56,190 nucleotides of DNA from Eubacterium sp. (GTDB lineage: Bacteria > Bacillota > Clostridia > Oscillospirales > Acutalibacteraceae), in contig JAFSZK010000099.1 in assembly GCA_017458975.1 (NCBI GenBank), positions 1-56,190 of the forward strand. Reading direction: 5' to 3'. Positions 34,336 through 44,130 of this stretch are shown piece by piece. The notes beneath the pieces are model-generated. The model saw nothing but the letters and a program-made list of their open reading frames with translations. It had not been told where the DNA came from and searched no databases. The number at the start of each line of letters is the position of its first letter. Position 1 is the first letter of the stretch. The translations under genes and the position numbers were made by a program.

Positions 34336-36168
34336 TTGCCTAAAATTAATATTCTGCCTGAAGAGGTTTACCGACTTATCGCGGCGGGCGAGGTTGTTGA
34401 ACGTCCTTCCTCTGTAGTTAAGGAAATGATTGAAAACTCGCTTGACGCGGGCGCAAAGAATATTACCGTTGAAATAAAAAACGGCGGCTCAAGCTATATC
34501 CGTATTACCGACGACGGCTGCGGAATAGAAAGAGACGAGGTTAAAAAGGTTTTTGTTTCCCACGCTACGAGCAAAATTGAAAACAGCGACGATTTGGATT
34601 CAATCGCAACTCTCGGCTTCAGAGGAGAGGCTATGGCGTCCATTGCCGCGGTCAGCAGGGTTGAGCTTTTAACTAAAAGCGAAAACGAAAGTATCGGTAC
34701 AAGATACGTTGTTGCGGGCGGTGAGGAAAAGGAATTTGACGACGCCGGCTGTCCCGCCGGAACAACCATTGTTGTAAGAGATTTGTTTTTCAATACTCCC
34801 GCAAGAATGAAGTTTCTTAAAAAGGACGTAACCGAGGGTAATTCGGTAAACGGTATTATTGAGAGAATGGCGATAAGCCACCCCGATACCTCGTTCAGAT
34901 TTATCCGTGACTCGAAGCAAATTCTCGTTACTCCGGGTAACGGAAGCTTAAAGGACGCGATTTATTCCGTATTCGGCAAGGATTTCGCCTCCTCGCTTAT
35001 TGACGTTGATTATTCGGTTAACAATATGCACGTAAGCGGCGTTGTAACGAAGCCCTCCGCTTCAAGAAAAAGCAGGGCGATGCAGTTTTTCTTTATCAAT
35101 TCAAGACTTGTTAAGTGCCAGACCGCTATGGCGGCGCTTGAGCAGGCTTATAAGAATTCGATTATGGTAGGAAAATTCCCCGGTTGCGTTCTCAATATTG
35201 AATGTGATACCGCGTTTGTTGACGTCAATGTTCATCCTGCAAAAATCGAGGTTCGTTTTGCAAACGAAAGACCCGTTTTTGAGCTTGTTTACTACGGTGT
35301 AAAATCTGCCATACAAACGGGGGACACTCCTAAGGAAGCAACATTTCGGGACAGAAGCACGGCAAAGCCCTTTGTTGAAACCGCGTCGGGCAGGCTTGAC
35401 TTATTTAAAAGACGCGATGACGATGCAACTCAGATTGAATTTAAACAAAAGAGTAATAACAGCTTCTGGAACGTAGCTTCCGCCGATAACGCAACTCCGC
35501 AAAGGGTTGAAGCGTATACCGACGCGCTTGAGGAGCTGATTAAAGAGGAAAAGCAAGCCGAGAAAGCCGAAGCTGAAAAGACGGAGCCGGAGCTTGATAT
35601 TCCCGATTTCAGAGTTGTCGGCGAGGCGTTTAAAACATATATCATAATTGAAATTGAAAGCTCGCTTTATTTAATTGACAAACATGCGGCTCATGAGAGA
35701 ATGAATTTTGAAAAGCTGAAAAGCAGCGAGGTCATTGCCTCCCAGGTGCTTTTAACTCCCGTTACGGTCAGACTTGAAAGCAGCGAGTATACCGCAGTTT
35801 GTGAAAACCTTGAATTATACAGAAAATGCGGTTTTGAAATCGAGAACTTCGGAAACAATACGGTTATAGTTCGCGAATGTCCCTCAATGCTTGACGGAGA
35901 GGACGTTGGAGATTTGATAATTGAAACCGCGTCAAAGCTTCTTGAGGGCAAGACGGATATAACGCCGGAGCAGCTTGACTGGATTTACCACTCAACCTCC
36001 TGCAGGGCGGCAGTTAAGGCGGGGGATTACACTTCACCGTATGAAAGAGAACTCTTTGTTAAACGGCTCCTTTCAATGCCCGATATAAGATACTGTCCTC
36101 ACGGCAGACCCGTGATGATAAAAATGAGTAAATACGATATTGAAAAGCAATTCGGCAGGCAGGGCTGA
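34336..36168 (+). CDS. mutL: DNA mismatch repair endonuclease MutL
   Basis: 610 aa. The ATG at 34327 directly abuts GGAG (34323-34326) with no spacing, while TTG at 34336 has ideal spacing and yields the usual MutL N terminus PKINILPEEVYRLIAAGEVVERP-like; TTG is preferred. GHKL ATPase motifs are NSLDAGAKNI, DDGCGI and GFRGEAMASI. The C-terminal domain has the endonuclease motif as DKHAAHERMNFE (residues 448-459; the usual second residue is Gln). Nicks the new strand; no MutH is expected. Overlapped by miaA spacing of 2 bp. Confidence 0.95.
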   Translation: MPKINILPEEVYRLIAAGEVVERPSSVVKEMIENSLDAGAKNITVEIKNGGSSYIRITDDGCGIERDEVKKVFVSHATSKIENSDDLDSIATLGFRGEAMASIAAVSRVELLTKSENESIGTRYVVAGGEEKEFDDAGCPAGTTIVVRDLFFNTPARMKFLKKDVTEGNSVNGIIERMAISHPDTSFRFIRDSKQILVTPGNGSLKDAIYSVFGKDFASSLIDVDYSVNNMHVSGVVTKPSASRKSRAMQFFFINSRLVKCQTAMAALEQAYKNSIMVGKFPGCVLNIECDTAFVDVNVHPAKIEVRFANERPVFELVYYGVKSAIQTGDTPKEATFRDRSTAKPFVETASGRLDLFKRRDDDATQIEFKQKSNNSFWNVASADNATPQRVEAYTDALEELIKEEKQAEKAEAEKTEPELDIPDFRVVGEAFKTYIIIEIESSLYLIDKHAAHERMNFEKLKSSEVIASQVLLTPVTVRLESSEYTAVCENLELYRKCGFEIENFGNNTVIVRECPSMLDGEDVGDLIIETASKLLEGKTDITPEQLDWIYHSTSCRAAVKAGDYTSPYERELFVKRLLSMPDIRYCPHGRPVMIKMSKYDIEKQFGRQG

Positions 36169-36170
36169 TT

Positions 36171-37112
36171 ATGGAGAAAACTAAAATTATCTGTGTAGTC
36201 GGCGCAACCGCTTCGGGCAAAACCTCGCTCGGCGTTGAGCTTGCAAAAGCCCTTAACGGCGAGGTAATATCCGCGGACTCAATGCAGGTTTATAAGGGTA
36301 TGCCGATTGCAACCGCGGCGGTAAGAGAGGACGAGGCGCAGGGAATACCCCACCACCTTGTTGAATTTCTTGAAAGCGATTCATATTTTTCGGTAGCGGA
36401 TTTTGTCAGACTTGCAAAGGAAAAAATAAGCGATATAAAAGAGCGCGGAAAGCTTCCGATAATTGTAGGCGGAACGGGACTCTTTATTGATTCGCTTGTG
36501 AAGAATATCAGTTTTGCCGACGCACGGGTTAACGAGGAGCTGCGCTCCTCGCTCGGTGAAAAATCCACCGACGAGCTTTATGAAACGCTCCTTGAATGTG
36601 ACCCGGACTCCGCAAGGGAAATACATAAAAACAACAGAAAAAGAGTTATAAGGGCGCTTGAGCTTTACTATTCGGGAACAAGCAAAACCGAACAAAACGA
36701 AAACTCAATGCTCGAAGAAAGCCCCTTTGACGCGCTCTATATCGGAATAAATTATAAAGACCGTAATGCTCTTTATCAGAGAATTAACAAAAGAGTTGAG
36801 CTTATGGTTGAAAACGGACTTGTACCCGAGGCAAGACAGGCGCTTAAAAAGGTTTCAAAGACCTCGGCTCAGGCAATAGGTCATAAGGAGCTAATACCCT
36901 TCCTTGAAGGAAAGATAACTCTTGACGAAGCAAAGGAAGAATTAAAAAAACAAACGAGGCACTACGCCAAAAGACAGCTTACTTGGTTCAGAAAAAACGA
37001 GAATATCCTGTGGCTGTATGCGGATGAAATGACTAAAGACGAATTAATTAACGAAGCAGTCTGCGCCGCAAAAGATTTTTTAAGCAGGGGGGTTGGAATT
37101 GAAGAAAAATAA
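36171..37112 (+). CDS. miaA: tRNA dimethylallyltransferase
   Basis: 313 aa. P-loop GATASGKT (11-18), SADSMQVYKGM (near 35-45), PHHLVEF and the RKRVIRALE segment are present. Prenylates A37 of UNN-reading tRNAs, the substrate of MiaB in the same operon. It overlaps the following membrane-protein gene by 14-20 bp. Confidence 0.96.
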   Translation: MEKTKIICVVGATASGKTSLGVELAKALNGEVISADSMQVYKGMPIATAAVREDEAQGIPHHLVEFLESDSYFSVADFVRLAKEKISDIKERGKLPIIVGGTGLFIDSLVKNISFADARVNEELRSSLGEKSTDELYETLLECDPDSAREIHKNNRKRVIRALELYYSGTSKTEQNENSMLEESPFDALYIGINYKDRNALYQRINKRVELMVENGLVPEARQALKKVSKTSAQAIGHKELIPFLEGKITLDEAKEELKKQTRHYAKRQLTWFRKNENILWLYADEMTKDELINEAVCAAKDFLSRGVGIEEK

Positions 37113-38328
37113 ATTTGAAAATATCTTAATGGTTACGGCAATTATTCTGATTTTCGTTTATGTTTTCTACGAATCGTATTCGGTTATGCATATTAAAATT
37201 GAAACCGAAACGGCGGAAATTTCAACCGTTTACGAAAAGATTGACGCCAAGGCGCTTGTAATAAGAGATGAGGAGATTATTGAAAAATCCTCAAAGGGCG
37301 TAACCGTACCTGCGCTTGCAGACGGAGATAAGATTAATGTCGGAGGAAATGTTGCAATGACCTTTTCCTCTCCCGAGGACGCCGAAAAGTATTCGCAGTA
37401 CGCCTCGCTTCAAAGACAGATTAAGTACTACGAAAACCTTGAATCACAGACTCTAGGACAGGCTGCGAGCGTTGAGTCGATAAACAGCGAGGTAGAACAG
37501 AAGGTTGATTCCTACATAAGAGCGCTGAATACGGGGAATACCGAAAAGCTCTCCGACGCAGGCGACGCCGTTAACGACGGAATAGTAAGACGCCAGATGC
37601 TCATAGGCGAAAACGTCGATTTGGTTTCTGTTATACAGGAGCTCAGAAAACAGAGACAGAAATATTCCTCCTTCTCAAAGCCGGACAAGTTTATTAAAAC
37701 CGACGTTTCGGGAGTATTCTCTTCATATACCGACGGATATGAAAAGCTTGTTGATTACAAAAAGGCTGAGGAGCTGACTATAAAGGACGTAGAGAGCGCA
37801 ATAAATAAGATTAGCGAAAAGGAAGAAAAGGAAAACGACAACCTCGGAAAGCTTGTTACAACCTATGCGTGGTATCTTGAGTGTGTGGTTGATTCCTCCC
37901 TTGTTAAGGACCTTGAAAACGGCGACAGGGTTGACGTTGCGCTTAAGGATAACGACGATACGGTACTGAGAGTCAAGATTATCGACGGCGCAGAGCCCGA
38001 GATTGGTCAGAAAAAGACGCTGCTTATTCTCAAATGCTCGAATATGGACAGCAAGCTTGCTTCAATGAGACTTGAGGATATTGAAATCAGAATAAAATCT
38101 TATGAGGGAATTAAGCTCCCCGCCTCGGCGCTTCATGTTGACGGTAAGAAGAAGGGCGTATACGCTTTGATTTCAAGCCAGGTTAAATTCAGGGAAGCGG
38201 AGGTTATCTATTCTACCGACGATTATGTTATGCTGAACTTTGACCAGAGCAATCCTGACGGTATCCGTCTTTACGATAAAATAATTACACAGGGAAAGGG
38301 GCTTAAGGATGGAAAAGTTTTCACTTGA
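37099..38328 (+). CDS. HlyD-like membrane-anchored protein of the division cluster
   Basis: About 409 aa. Two TTG starts are possible (37093 and 37099); the second has GGGGGG at a proper 6-bp distance and is chosen. One N-terminal membrane helix (about 8-28, ILMVTAIILIFVYVFYESY) is followed by an extracytoplasmic region with biotinyl-lipoyl-like beta strands (DAKALVIRDEEII, VPALADGDKINVGGNVA), a coiled coil (about 95-250) and a C-terminal beta domain. This is the layout of membrane-fusion/adaptor proteins. It lies just before yggS-sepF and may serve envelope assembly; that role is inference. Confidence 0.7.
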   Translation: MKKNKFENILMVTAIILIFVYVFYESYSVMHIKIETETAEISTVYEKIDAKALVIRDEEIIEKSSKGVTVPALADGDKINVGGNVAMTFSSPEDAEKYSQYASLQRQIKYYENLESQTLGQAASVESINSEVEQKVDSYIRALNTGNTEKLSDAGDAVNDGIVRRQMLIGENVDLVSVIQELRKQRQKYSSFSKPDKFIKTDVSGVFSSYTDGYEKLVDYKKAEELTIKDVESAINKISEKEEKENDNLGKLVTTYAWYLECVVDSSLVKDLENGDRVDVALKDNDDTVLRVKIIDGAEPEIGQKKTLLILKCSNMDSKLASMRLEDIEIRIKSYEGIKLPASALHVDGKKKGVYALISSQVKFREAEVIYSTDDYVMLNFDQSNPDGIRLYDKIITQGKGLKDGKVFT

Positions 38329-39034
38329 TGAGGAAAGAGTAAAACAGACGCTTGAAAACTATAAGCGTATTAAAGATAACGTTCTTGAAACCGCCTTAAA
38401 AGCGGGACGAAACGAAAACGACGTCAGACTGATGTGCGTTACAAAAACCGTCGAGCCCGAATATATTAACCCCGTGCTTGATGCGGGCGCGGACTTAATA
38501 GGTGAAAACCGGGTTCAGGAATATCTCGGAAAAAAGGACGCGCTTCACCTTGAGGGCGTTGAAAAACATCTCATAGGTCATCTTCAGACAAATAAAGTTA
38601 AACAGATTGTCGGGCAGGTTGATATGATTGAGTCGGTTGATTCAATTAAGCTTGCCGGGGAAATCAGTAAACAGTCCGAAAAAAACGGAATTACAACTAA
38701 TATTCTTGTTGAGGTTAACGTCGGCAAGGAGGACTCAAAAAGCGGTATATTCCTTGAGGGACTTGAGGAGCTGCTTTGTGAGATTGCCGAGCTGCCGAGC
38801 ATAAAGATAAAAGGACTTATGACAATTCCTCCGATATGCTCCGAGCAGGAGGCAAGAAAACATTTTGAAACAATGCATAAATCCTTTATTGACATAAAAG
38901 ATAAAAGAATAGATAATATAGATATGGAGATTCTCTCTATGGGTATGAGCGGCGATTACGAAGCCGCTGTAGCCGAGGGCTCAAATATAGTAAGAATAGG
39001 CTCTGCAATTTTCGGAGCCAGAAAATATTTTTAA
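38309..39034 (+). CDS. yggS: YggS/YlmE-family pyridoxal-phosphate homeostasis protein
   Basis: 241 aa alanine-racemase-fold protein. The PLP lysine is in MCVTKTV (about residue 46), with GENRVQEYLGKK, HLIGHLQTNKVK and a C-terminal LSMGMSGDYEAAVAEGSNIVRIGSAIFG phosphate-binding end. Binds PLP and maintains vitamin B6 and amino-acid balance without known enzymatic activity. It is located directly before sepF, as ylmE is in B. subtilis. The start overlaps the preceding gene by 20 bp. Confidence 0.95.
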   Translation: MEKFSLDEERVKQTLENYKRIKDNVLETALKAGRNENDVRLMCVTKTVEPEYINPVLDAGADLIGENRVQEYLGKKDALHLEGVEKHLIGHLQTNKVKQIVGQVDMIESVDSIKLAGEISKQSEKNGITTNILVEVNVGKEDSKSGIFLEGLEELLCEIAELPSIKIKGLMTIPPICSEQEARKHFETMHKSFIDIKDKRIDNIDMEILSMGMSGDYEAAVAEGSNIVRIGSAIFGARKYF

Positions 39035-39049
39035 AGTGAGGTAGAAAAG

Positions 39050-39565
39050 ATGGGATTTTTTGACAAGGTAAAAGAAATCATTAACGACGATGATGACGAT
39101 TTTGAAGAATACTATGATGACGCGGCTTTTGACGCAGCTCCCGCAAGAAGCGAGCGCAGAGAAAGAGTAGAGAGAAGCGAGCATATTGCTCCTCCCGCAA
39201 GCTATGAAAGAGAGGAAAGAGCTTCCCGCGAGGAAAGACCCTCCTTCAGAAGACAGAAGAACGACAAGGTAGTAAATATCCATACAACGGCTCAGCTCCA
39301 GGTTGTACTTGTAAAGCCCGAAAGATACGAAGAGGCTGCAACAATTGCGGACAACCTTAACGAAAAGAGAACGGTAGTGTTAAACCTTGAATCAACAAAC
39401 CGCGACGTTGCAAGAAGACTCCTTGATTTCCTGTCGGGCGTTGCCTATGCAAATAACGGCCAGATTAAACGAGTTGCAAATTCGACCTATATTATCACTC
39501 CTTACAATGTTGATGTTATGGGCGATTTGATTGATGAGCTTGAAAATAACGGAATGTTTATATAA
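39050..39565 (+). CDS. sepF: Cell division protein SepF
   Basis: 171 aa. A short N-terminal amphipathic segment (GFFDKVKEII) for membrane binding, a charged Arg/Glu-rich linker (about 20-75) and a C-terminal SepF core (VVNIHTTAQLQVVLVKPERYEEA, RTVVLNLESTN, RLLDFLSGVAYANNGQIKRVAN). Anchors FtsZ to the membrane and shapes the septum. GTGAGG precedes the start. It lies between yggS and divIVA, the canonical Gram-positive order. Confidence 0.95.
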   Translation: MGFFDKVKEIINDDDDDFEEYYDDAAFDAAPARSERRERVERSEHIAPPASYEREERASREERPSFRRQKNDKVVNIHTTAQLQVVLVKPERYEEAATIADNLNEKRTVVLNLESTNRDVARRLLDFLSGVAYANNGQIKRVANSTYIITPYNVDVMGDLIDELENNGMFI

Positions 39566-39583
39566 CAGTGGGAGGAAGAGAAT

Positions 39584-40789
39584 ATGATTAGTGCAAATGA
39601 TTTAAGAAACGTTCAGCTAACCGAGGTTGAAAAAGGCTTCAGCGTTGAAGAGGTTAACGCTGTAATCGACCAGGCGGCTACAACTATCGAGGCGCAGGAG
39701 AAGGAAAACAAGGAGCTCTATCATAAAATGGAGGTTCTTGCCGCAAAAATTGAGGAGTACCGCAACGAAGAGGACTCAATTAAAACTGCGCTTATCACAG
39801 CTCAGAAAATGGCTGACTCAATTAAAAAGGAGTCAACCGAAGAGGCTCAGACGCTCCTTACAAACAGCAAGAAGGAAGCTGACGAGGCTGAGGCTGCGGC
39901 TAAAGCCAAGGCTGAAGAAATTGTAAGAGAGGCAAGAGAGTATTCATCCAAGCTTATTAAGGATAAGACCGATGAAGCGGGCGAGATTGTTGCTTCCGCC
40001 GAAAAGAAGGCAAACGACGCAATCAGCTCTTCTAAGATTGTTGCCCAGAACATTCTTGACCAGGCAAAGGAAATCAGCGAGGACTTAATTGAAAAGTCAA
40101 AGGCTGAAAAGGAAGCGTATTCAATTCTTAATGCTTCCCTTAAGAGCGACGCGCTTGTATTTATCGAAAAGCTCAAGGCGCTTTATACCGACCAGCTTGA
40201 AAAACTCGGCGACGCTAACCTTGACGCAAGCGGCGACGCTGATATTAAAGAGGTTGAGTCAATTCACGAGGAGGTTAATTCCTTAGTTGACGAAATCGGC
40301 GAAATGGAGCAGGCAATTCCCGAGGAGATTACGATTGATAAAGAAATCCCCGAGGTCGAAGAAATTGCAAACGACGAGGAAGAGGAAATCCCCGAGGTTG
40401 AGGAAATCCCCGAAATTGAAGAAATCGCCGAGGAAGAGGAAATCATCGAAGATGACGATGATGACGAGGTAATTACAATTACCGATGACGAGGATGAGGA
40501 AGAAGAGGCTGACCCGATGGACGCTGTTGAAGCTTTCTCAAAGGATGAAATCACTCCTATTGATACTTCAAAGGCATTTGTTCCCGAAATTGAAGAGGAG
40601 CCCGAAATGGAGGAGTCCCTCTTTGATAAGGACGAGGATGAAAAGTTACCTTTTGAGTCATATTTCAATGTGAATAAAGAGGACGCTCATTTTGATAAAA
40701 CCCAGACTATTTCGCTTGTTCCTCCCGAGGACGGTGACGAAGATGACGGCGAGCCGAAATTTAAGGGAATTTTCAAGAAAAAGAAATAA
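39584..40789 (+). CDS. divIVA: DivIVA-family protein with long acidic C-terminal tail
   Basis: 401 aa. The N-terminal DivIVA lipid-binding/coiled-coil region (LRNVQLTEVEKGFSVEEVNAVID-like pattern, residues about 6-60) is followed by a long Ala/Glu/Lys coiled coil (60-215). A Glu/Asp-rich region (about 225-325) contains many short EVEEIPEIEEI-type repeats, and the gene ends in a Lys-rich tip (FKKKK-like). It probably recognises curved membranes at poles and septa and organises division or cell-wall growth. The acidic extension is longer than in B. subtilis DivIVA. Confidence 0.9.
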   Translation: MISANDLRNVQLTEVEKGFSVEEVNAVIDQAATTIEAQEKENKELYHKMEVLAAKIEEYRNEEDSIKTALITAQKMADSIKKESTEEAQTLLTNSKKEADEAEAAAKAKAEEIVREAREYSSKLIKDKTDEAGEIVASAEKKANDAISSSKIVAQNILDQAKEISEDLIEKSKAEKEAYSILNASLKSDALVFIEKLKALYTDQLEKLGDANLDASGDADIKEVESIHEEVNSLVDEIGEMEQAIPEEITIDKEIPEVEEIANDEEEEIPEVEEIPEIEEIAEEEEIIEDDDDDEVITITDDEDEEEEADPMDAVEAFSKDEITPIDTSKAFVPEIEEEPEMEESLFDKDEDEKLPFESYFNVNKEDAHFDKTQTISLVPPEDGDEDDGEPKFKGIFKKKK

Positions 40790-40815
40790 TACATATTTTC
40801 AAGGAGCATTAACCT

Positions 40816-43611
40816 ATGGATTATAATCAGACATTAAATTTACCTAAGACCGACTTCCCGATGAGGGCTTCACTTCCGCAAAGGGAGCCCGAATTCCTCA
40901 AAATGTGGGAGGAAAACAACCAATATAAAAAGCTTATGGAGCTTGGCAAGGATAAGCCGAGATTTGTTCTCCATGACGGACCTCCGTATGCAAACGGCTC
41001 TATTCATATAGGCCACGCGCTCAATAAAACCTTAAAGGATTTTATTGTTCGTTATAAGAATATGACCGGCTTTCAGGCGCCGTATGTTCCCGGATGGGAT
41101 ACTCACGGTCTTCCGACCGAGCTTGCCGCAAGAAAAAAGGCGGGTATCTCCGCCGAAACAAATATAAGCGATTTAGAGCTTCGTAAAATCTGTCGCGATA
41201 CTGCTCTCTCCTTTGTTGACCTTCAGCGTGAAGGCTTTAAGAGGATGGGCGTTATCGGCGAGTGGGAGAATCCCTATATCACTCTTCAAAAGGAATTTGA
41301 AGAGGAACAGATTAAGGTGTTCGCTTCTATGGCTTCAAAGGGCTATATCTATAAGGGATTAAAGCCCGTTTACTGGTGCGCCGACTGTAATACGGCTCTT
41401 GCGGAAGCGGAGATTGAATACGGCGAGGACCCCTGCCACTCAATTTATGTTAAGTTCAAGGTTACCGACGATATGGGCAAGCTTGCCGCACTCGGCGCAG
41501 ACCTTGATAAAACTTATTTTGTTATCTGGACAACGACAACCTGGACTCTTCCCGCAAACCTTGCTATTTGCGTCGGTCCTAACTATGAGTATTCACTTCT
41601 TAAAGCAAACGGCGAATACTATGTAATGGCAACCGATTTAGCTCCCGCGGTATTTGAGGACGCAGGTATTGCCGATTATGAAACTATCGGAATTATCCGC
41701 GGAAACGAGCTTGAGTATATGAAGACGGCTCACCCCTTCCTTGACAGAACCTCACTTGTCATCGTGGGCGACCACGTTACTCTTGAAAGCGGTACGGGCT
41801 GTGTTCATACCGCTCCCGGTCACGGTGTTGACGACTTTATCGTATGTAAGAATTATCCCGAAATCCCCGTTGTTGTTCCCGTAAACGACAAGGGCTTCCT
41901 TACCGAAGAAGCGGGTCAGTTTGCAGGTCTTTCAACCGAGGACGCAAACAAGCCAATCGCAGAGCATCTTGATAAAATCGGCGCTCTTTTCGCACTTAAG
42001 AAGATAAAGCACCAGTATCCTCACTGCTGGCGCTGTCATAAGCCCGTTATTTTCAGAGCAACATCTCAGTGGTTCTGCTCGGTTGACGACTTTAAAAAGG
42101 ACGCAATTGAAGCAGCAGAGGATGTTAAATGGTATCCCGAATGGGGTAAGGACAGACTTCAGTCAATGATTGAAGAGCGCGCCGACTGGTGTATCTCGCG
42201 CCAGAGAAAATGGGGCGTTCCGATTCCCGTTGTTTACTGTCAGGACTGCGGAAAGGAAATTATTGACGAGGGTATAATGGCGAAGGTCAGCGAAATATTC
42301 GGCAAGGAGGGCTCCGATGCCTGGTTTGCTCACGACGCCGAATACTTCCTTCCCGACGGCTTCAAGTGTCCTCATTGCTCAAGCGATAAGGGCTTTGATA
42401 AGGAAAAGGATATTATGGACGTTTGGTTTGACAGCGGTTCATCCCACGCCGCTGTTTGCAAGAACAGACCTAACCTCAAATGGCCTGCCGACGTATACCT
42501 TGAAGGCGCCGACCAGTACAGAGGCTGGTTCCAGTCCTCGCTTCTCACATCTGTTGCGGGCGGCAACCGCGCTCCTTTCAGAGAGATTATTACCCACGGC
42601 TGGACCGTTGACGGCGAAGGCAGAAAAATGAGTAAGTCACTCGGAAACGGCGTTGACCCGAGCGATATTATGAATAAGTTCGGCGCGGACATACTCCGTC
42701 TCTGGGTTGCTTCCGCCGACTATCATGCGGATATCCGTATCAGTAATGATATTATTAAGCAGATTTCCGATAACTACAGAAAAATCAGAAACACTGCAAG
42801 ATACTGTCTCGGCAATCTCTATGATTTTGACCCCGACAAGGATATTGTTCCTAACGACGAGCTTGAAGAGCTTGATAAGTACGCGCTTATGAAGCTTGAC
42901 GAGGTGCTTGAAGAAGCAAGAGCGGGTTATGACGGATATGAATATCATACCACTGCTCACGCGCTTCATAATTTCTGTGTTGTTGATATGAGTAATTTCT
43001 ATTTTGACGTTCTCAAAAACAGACTTTACACCTCGGCTCCCGAAAGCAAAACAAGAAGAGCGGCGCAGACCGTACTTTATAAGGTGCTTGACGCGCTTAC
43101 GCTTATTTTAACTCCGATTCTTGCATATACCTGCGACGAAATCTGGAGAGAAATGAAGCACGATTCCTCAAGAAATCCGGAGTCCCCGCTCTTTAACGAT
43201 ATCCCGACAGAAAAATATATAGACGCCGACGAAGCATTTATTGCAAAATGGGAGAGAATTCACTCTGTCAGAACCGACGTTCAGAAGGCTCTCGAGCTTG
43301 CAAGAAATGAAAAGATTATCGGTAAGCCCCTTGAGGCAAAGGTTACTCTTTATGCCGACGGCGAGCTCTTTGATTTCTTAAAGAGCACCCACGGCGCGCT
43401 TCCCGAAATCTTCATTACCTCCGCTGTTGAGCTTAAAAACGGCGAAGGCGAATTCAAGGGAGACGTTGAAGGACTCAGCGTATCCGTATCAAAGGCTGAA
43501 GGCGAAAAGTGCGAGCGCTGCTGGAAGTTCTCAACAACTGTCGGAAGCAGCAACGAGCATCCGACACTCTGTGCCGAGTGCGCCGAAGCGCTTAAAGAAA
43601 TATTAAAGTAA
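40816..43611 (+). CDS. ileS: Isoleucyl-tRNA synthetase
   Basis: 931 aa class I synthetase. HIGH motif at 64-67 (HIGHALN), CP1 editing domain with TTTTWTLPANLAIC near 240 and GTGCVHTAPGHG near 330, KMSKS at 604-608, and a C-terminal zinc finger CERCWKF ... CAECAEAL. The length and the C-terminal zinc site are those of the usual bacterial (mupirocin-sensitive-type) enzyme. It is part of the division cluster and has no T-box: only 26 bp separate it from divIVA, with the ribosome site AAGGAG. Confidence 0.97.
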   Translation: MDYNQTLNLPKTDFPMRASLPQREPEFLKMWEENNQYKKLMELGKDKPRFVLHDGPPYANGSIHIGHALNKTLKDFIVRYKNMTGFQAPYVPGWDTHGLPTELAARKKAGISAETNISDLELRKICRDTALSFVDLQREGFKRMGVIGEWENPYITLQKEFEEEQIKVFASMASKGYIYKGLKPVYWCADCNTALAEAEIEYGEDPCHSIYVKFKVTDDMGKLAALGADLDKTYFVIWTTTTWTLPANLAICVGPNYEYSLLKANGEYYVMATDLAPAVFEDAGIADYETIGIIRGNELEYMKTAHPFLDRTSLVIVGDHVTLESGTGCVHTAPGHGVDDFIVCKNYPEIPVVVPVNDKGFLTEEAGQFAGLSTEDANKPIAEHLDKIGALFALKKIKHQYPHCWRCHKPVIFRATSQWFCSVDDFKKDAIEAAEDVKWYPEWGKDRLQSMIEERADWCISRQRKWGVPIPVVYCQDCGKEIIDEGIMAKVSEIFGKEGSDAWFAHDAEYFLPDGFKCPHCSSDKGFDKEKDIMDVWFDSGSSHAAVCKNRPNLKWPADVYLEGADQYRGWFQSSLLTSVAGGNRAPFREIITHGWTVDGEGRKMSKSLGNGVDPSDIMNKFGADILRLWVASADYHADIRISNDIIKQISDNYRKIRNTARYCLGNLYDFDPDKDIVPNDELEELDKYALMKLDEVLEEARAGYDGYEYHTTAHALHNFCVVDMSNFYFDVLKNRLYTSAPESKTRRAAQTVLYKVLDALTLILTPILAYTCDEIWREMKHDSSRNPESPLFNDIPTEKYIDADEAFIAKWERIHSVRTDVQKALELARNEKIIGKPLEAKVTLYADGELFDFLKSTHGALPEIFITSAVELKNGEGEFKGDVEGLSVSVSKAEGEKCERCWKFSTTVGSSNEHPTLCAECAEALKEILK

Positions 43612-43644
43612 TTGAGGGAAGAAAAGCTTCCCCGAAGTGATTAT

Positions 43645-44130
43645 ATGAAGCTGAAAAAACACATCTGGTGTTCGGTAATGATTATCCTTATCGTCGCCTT
43701 TGACAGGTTAACTAAATATTTAACGGTTACTTACCTGAAAGGCGGCAGGGTAATCACCTTTATTCCTAAGGTTGTTCAGTTCCGATACGCCGAAAATACA
43801 GGTATGGCGTTTTCAATGCTGAGCGGCGCAAGGTGGATTTTCATCTCCCTTACCGCCGTAATTTGCCTTGGGGCTTTATGGTATCTTTTTTCAAACAGAT
43901 GTCAGAGCCTTTGGGCTTACTGGAGTATCGGCGTTATCGTTTCCGGCGGAATAGGAAACCTTATCGACAGAGTTTTTTTAAGCTATGTAATTGATTTTAT
44001 TGAGCCTGTGTTTGTTGATTTTGCAATCTTTAATATAGCGGACAGCGCCGTAACTCTCGGCGCAATTTCGCTTGTAATCAACGTTATATACGAGGGCTTT
44101 ATTAAAAAGGAAGACAATAAGGATGCCTGA
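43645..44130 (+). CDS. lspA: Prolipoprotein signal peptidase (signal peptidase II)
   Basis: 161 aa from ATG 43645; an upstream TTG at 43612 has no ribosome site. Four membrane helices. The catalytic aspartates are Asp117 in YVIDFI and Asp133 in FNIADSAV, and the conserved ENTGMAFS and GGIGNLIDR motifs are present. Cleaves lipoprotein signal peptides after lipidation; a substrate in this window is the ThiY-like lipoprotein. Overlaps rluD by 8 bp. Confidence 0.95.
   Translation: MKLKKHIWCSVMIILIVAFDRLTKYLTVTYLKGGRVITFIPKVVQFRYAENTGMAFSMLSGARWIFISLTAVICLGALWYLFSNRCQSLWAYWSIGVIVSGGIGNLIDRVFLSYVIDFIEPVFVDFAIFNIADSAVTLGAISLVINVIYEGFIKKEDNKDA

Noticed and set aside
40264..40668. Serine-rich minus-strand ORF
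   Set aside because: It is the mirror of the Glu/Asp-rich GA-repeat codons of divIVA, a compositional artefact.
40790..40815. T-box in front of ileS
   Set aside because: The gap is 26 bp and has only a ribosome site.
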